DNA of 64,000 nucleotides, taken from positions 24,585,466-24,649,465 of the forward strand of contig NC_019871.2 in NCBI RefSeq assembly GCF_002234675.1, written 5' to 3'. Position numbers and translations under genes: made by a program. This DNA is from Oryzias latipes. Its lineage: Eukaryota > Chordata > Actinopteri > Beloniformes > Adrianichthyidae. Position 1 is the first letter of the stretch, and the number at the start of each line of letters is the position of its first letter. A model generated the notes under the pieces. That model ran no database searches. It was not told the origin of the DNA and was given only the letters and a program-made list of their open reading frames with translations. Shown in pieces: positions 60,704 through 64,000 of the stretch.

Positions 60704-62575
60704 CTAAACAAGAAGGAAACTCAGGTGAATGTACCTGAAAGAACAGTCAAACGCGTTCAGTCCGTGATGATCTGGATCAAGATGACTTCCTCCGCACATG
60801 TAGAATCTCAATTTAAGTCATGTACTCCAAAAATGTATTTATCAATCTGTTTATACAGACAATGCAGATTATTGAAAATCCATCCTGACAGTGATAGATG
60901 CATATGCCGGCCAAGGAACAGAAAAACAAGAACGTAATGAGACAGTTGAGAAGACATTAGGCCACAAGAAAAACAAGACTGTGCATAACTAAGAGGTTCT
61001 AAATCAGGAAATGACATCCCAATAAAAAGAAAAACGTGTGTGGTTTTGGAATTTAATCATCGACTGTGAATGACTACTGGACTAAGTGACCCCCTCCTAC
61101 TTCGCGCTCCAAACAGGAAGTACCTGCTGGCTCCAAGAAGCCAAAATCCTATAGACTTCTACGGAGAAATAAACAGCTATTACTCAGTCATTATGTTAAT
61201 CAGAATAACCATTCTTGCACTGATACGTTTTTTTTAATAAATTCTTTATAATCCTCATTTTTAATTAATTTTTTTCCTGTTGTGTAAGTTATTAAAAATA
61301 AAAACTGACCAATCAATCAGGTGCCTTGATAAAAGGTGGTCTCACGTCGAACGAACTGACACACGTGATTGACAGATTTTTCAGAGTGGTAGTGGTGTGG
61401 CCTTCCAACAAGCTCACTCCTTAATGTTGAGAGTGGTTGCCATAGAAACGTGGACTCAGACTGACTCGGGGCAATCGCTGCCTACTTATGACGTCTGGCT
61501 CCGAAATGGGGACTGAATCGACTTCATTTGGTTGGAATTGGAAGTCAGTCATTTTCTATGGGTGATGTCACACTCAGTCCAGTTCTCGCATACAGTCAAT
61601 AGGTCCACCTTCTTGTTTGAGGCGGATTTCAAAACAAAAGTAATGGGAGCCAGGGCGGTTATCCACCAGGTGGCTTGTACACAAATAAAGCAGTTTGTGT
61701 TCACTTCGATACATTGTTTTTCTCTCCTCAGTTGTTTAGTCTAACATCTAAGACCATCACACATGGGGAGCATATTTACTGACACTCATATTTTGAATTG
61801 AGATCAAAGTTGGGGAGTGTAGCTTTCTTGATTGACATGTGACTCTGCGACAGCTTCCCAGTTTGTCCCACCTGTTTGCTCTTTTTGGGGGGGTTATTAT
61901 AAATGGTAACCACCCCAGAAATAAAAATAAAAACCTGTGCAACATCAGCAACAGTCCTTATTCCCTGTCCATAAATTCTACTAATTCCTCAAAGAGTTGG
62001 TCATTTTAATGATCCCATTTTGGCACAATAAAAGCTTATGATAGTTGGAGTTGTTGCTTCACGTTGATTATACTGAGTGAGATTTTGTGACATTGTGTGG
62101 CTCAAATTTGGAAGCATTTCCGGAGCTAATAGGCCAGTCAAACTGATCCAATCCCACCAAAAATGTAACATTAAAACTGGACATTTGCATCGTCTGCAGA
62201 GAAGAGCGCTTGCTGATGATGACATTTAGAACAGCCGTGTGCACGTCTCTACCTGGATGGCCCCGAGGTTTTCAGTCAGCTGTTCAGGGTTTGATGTTCC
62301 CAACAGGACAGAGCTCACTCCTTCGTTTCTTAAACACCAGGCTGCAGGCAAATAGAAGCAAAACTTGGGGTCAAGTGAGTGCTCAGAAAGTTGTCCGACA
62401 GCAGGAAAAAGTTTCTTTTCTCTTGGGTCATAATGCAGGACAGCAGAGTCTTACCCACGGCCAGCTGGGGCAGGGTACAGCCCAGCTTCTCTGCAATGTG
62501 GTTGAGCTCCTTCAGCTTGGCTTGCTGCTTTCGTCCATCTTCACTTATTATTTTCTCCTTTAACCACTGATAAGA
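60614..62575 (-). CDS. kcnab1: kcnab1, Kv channel beta subunit, last three coding exons
   Basis: Kv beta subunits are cytoplasmic aldo-keto reductase-fold tetramers that bind NADPH and modulate Kv1 channels. Exons 62575-62455, 62341-62253 and 60703-60614 code 100 residues ending PYSKRDYRS. The parts seen are the end of the AKR barrel: [37 protein letters not shown] (junction across two exons) and [19 protein letters not shown], where the [11 protein letters not shown] loop helps bind NADPH in the family. The C-terminus alone does not separate KCNAB1 from KCNAB2; the position next to ssr3 and tiparp favours kcnab1. The N-terminal inactivation domain and most of the barrel lie beyond the right edge. 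Confidence 0.93.
60704..62252 (-). other. kcnab1 last intron with family D copy
   Basis: The intron is about 1.55 kb, and a family D element (61059-61600) makes up a third of it. Confidence 0.8.
61059..61600. repeat. Family D element, copy 3, most complete
   Basis: It begins CATCGACTGTGAATGACTAC and ends CGCATACAGTCAAT, giving imperfect inverted ends. The inner block GGCTCCAAGAAGCCAAAATC is identical to copy 1. 542 bp with no coding potential. Confidence 0.72.
62253..62341 (-). CDS. kcnab1: kcnab1 penultimate exon
   Basis: 89 nt. Acceptor TTTGCCTGCAG, donor CCAG|GTAGAG. Codes [20 protein letters not shown] to NLGAIQ, the first base of Ala coming from the previous exon. Confidence 0.94.
62455..62575 (-). 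CDS. kcnab1: kcnab1 antepenultimate exon
   Basis: 121 nt. Acceptor CTCTCCTGCCAG, donor GTGG|GTAAGA. Codes [18 protein letters not shown] to LPQLAV plus one base. Confidence 0.93.
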
Positions 62576-64000
62576 CTGGCAGGAGAGAGCAGACAAGCTT
62601 TGAATGAGTCATTTCTGAGAGCTAAGAAGTTATGAAAGGAGCACAAGTCTAGAATATGAAGGTTGAGTGAGGTGGAAAAAAAGCAGAAGTGAACAGTGTA
62701 AACCTGATCACCTATTAAAAGTTCCAGTATGTAATGATGAAACATCGAATTTAGATGAGTTACTTGTCAGTGTTGTTGTCGCTACTTCATTGTTGATCTG
62801 TTTTTCTTAGGTCTTGGTCACATGGACCCTTATGGTGGGTTGACCCATGTAAGTGCTGCAGGTTTTTGGAATGTTTGGGACCTGGAGGGTCGCAGAGAGG
62901 AGCGGTCACGTCTTAAAGGGAGGTTTCCTTGAGGCTCATACAGCCCTTTTAAGGGATGTTGTGAAAATGGCACATACCATGAATCGTGAAGAATTTGTAA
63001 GGATAATGGAAGTTGCACACACTTATGAAGTATGGGGGATGCTGTTGCACCATGCCCTAACGGTGCCCTCTAGCTGTTAGCAAAGGTGCGCACTCTGGCT
63101 CCTTACTGACTGCATGCAAATGCATGTTGTTTATGTTTTTACTACGACTTGTTAGATGTATTTTTGCGCTGTGGGCTTACAAAGTGGTCATGATATTGAT
63201 GTTTCATACAGACCATCTGTGTGTCCTGTATAGATTTGCCGATAAGGGCAGTTGTGACTTAGGCATCATGCATTACATGGCTCTCAGACATCTCACAGTG
63301 CATTACATGAACTCTGAGGATCACAAGTTTCAGGATGATGGAGACAACTTTTAATTTGAAATTTTGGGGTTTTGTTCCTTTTTAACAGACTTTGTCGGAC
63401 TGATTTTAATAAGCGATCTAACACTCTTCATCTAACAATTCACATGTCAGTGACCATGGCTGCTAATGCAAAATACAGAAAAAGGACAACAACAACAACA
63501 ACTCATTCATAAATATATAGCTCTCAAGAAATAATAAACATCAGGAGAGCATTACCATAACTTTATTTACATCTCAATTACAAAACAACAGAGTCCTCAC
63601 GTGTCTGCAAGAGGATTAGGGCCATGGGGGAAAAAAGAATGTAGATGCACATGAAGGTATATGTATGAATATTTTTAATACTTGTAGAAACTGTTGATTA
63701 GCTCTACCTTTGTTGCCAACAAAAGTTTATTCCTTTTTATCAGAAGACGACTACTTTGCCTTTTATTTGTGCTTGTTTTTGTCCACCATATAAGTAATTT
63801 AAATGATTGATGAGCCATTAAAGGCCATCATCGGGGCTTTCAGCAGTTGCATTTGTCACGGTTGGTACTCACAGGCAGCGATTTGACCGCTTGAATTCAA
63901 ATTATTAATAAGATTCATGATAAACGACCCTACTGTTGTTGCAAATGTCGTATGTCTGTCCATTTAAGCCGGGAATTAAAAATGCTAGTGTCAGGAGGTA
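62576..64000 (-). other. kcnab1 intron (partial)
   Basis: Upstream of the 121-nt exon no further AKR exon is found up to the right edge. The stretch holds the family C copy at 62816-63259 and otherwise AT-rich sequence. Confidence 0.65.
62816..63259. repeat. Family C element, copy 3
   Basis: It begins GGTCACATGGACCCTTATGG and ends GATAAGGGCAGTTGTGACT, the family's inverted ends. It shares GGAGGGTCGCAGAGAGGAG with copy 1 and TTGTAAGGATAA with copy 2. Confidence 0.72.

Noticed and set aside
62600..64000. Further kcnab1 exons
   Set aside because: No Kv beta sequence preceding the SYQWLK exon is found on the minus strand; presumably beyond the right edge.

Overview
The window looks like nuclear DNA of a teleost fish, probably a spiny-rayed (acanthomorph) species; the exact species cannot be fixed from the sequence. 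The reasons are three vertebrate genes with spliced, GT/AG-bounded exons, an AT-rich background, and a dense load of fish-type repeats (RTE and L2 LINEs, tRNA-headed SINEs, hAT/Charlie, pogo-like and other short inverted-repeat elements, Gypsy LTRs). There are no operons, ribosome binding sites, CRISPR arrays or other prokaryotic features.

Layout. (1) 1-8.6 kb: 5' part of tiparp (PARP7) on the minus strand. The first coding exon (7367-6343) is complete; the WWE remainder and the PARP catalytic exons lie beyond the left edge, so 1-6342 is intron. A GC-rich promoter with an (AG)n tract, Sp1-type boxes and XRE cores sits at about 8.1-8.8 kb. (2) 8.9-55.1 kb: about 46 kb in which I find no credible host coding exon. 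It is a mosaic of transposable elements, the most striking being an apparently intact RTE-type LINE (30960-34093) with a 997-residue ORF and a 17-bp target duplication, and a 1.14-kb element (8874-10014) whose long inverted termini are built from a 21-bp array. (3) 55.3-57.8 kb: complete ssr3 (TRAP gamma, 185 aa, five exons) on the plus strand. (4) 60.6-62.6 kb: the last three coding exons of a Kv beta subunit gene, kcnab1 by synteny, on the minus strand, converging on ssr3; its upstream exons lie beyond the right edge.

The order tiparp (-) / ssr3 (+) / kcnab1 (-) mirrors the human 3q25.31 arrangement (KCNAB1, SSR3, TIPARP), which supports all three names. The genes do not form a pathway: tiparp is an AHR-induced mono-ADP-ribosyltransferase, ssr3 an ER translocon-associated subunit, and kcnab1 a potassium channel accessory subunit.

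No new enzymatic system was found. The most novel-looking items are the helically phased 21-bp arrays, several short interspersed families with multiple copies in the window (called A-D here), one of them carrying a decayed acidic peptide, and an unidentified decayed coding stretch at about 51.2-51.9 kb.
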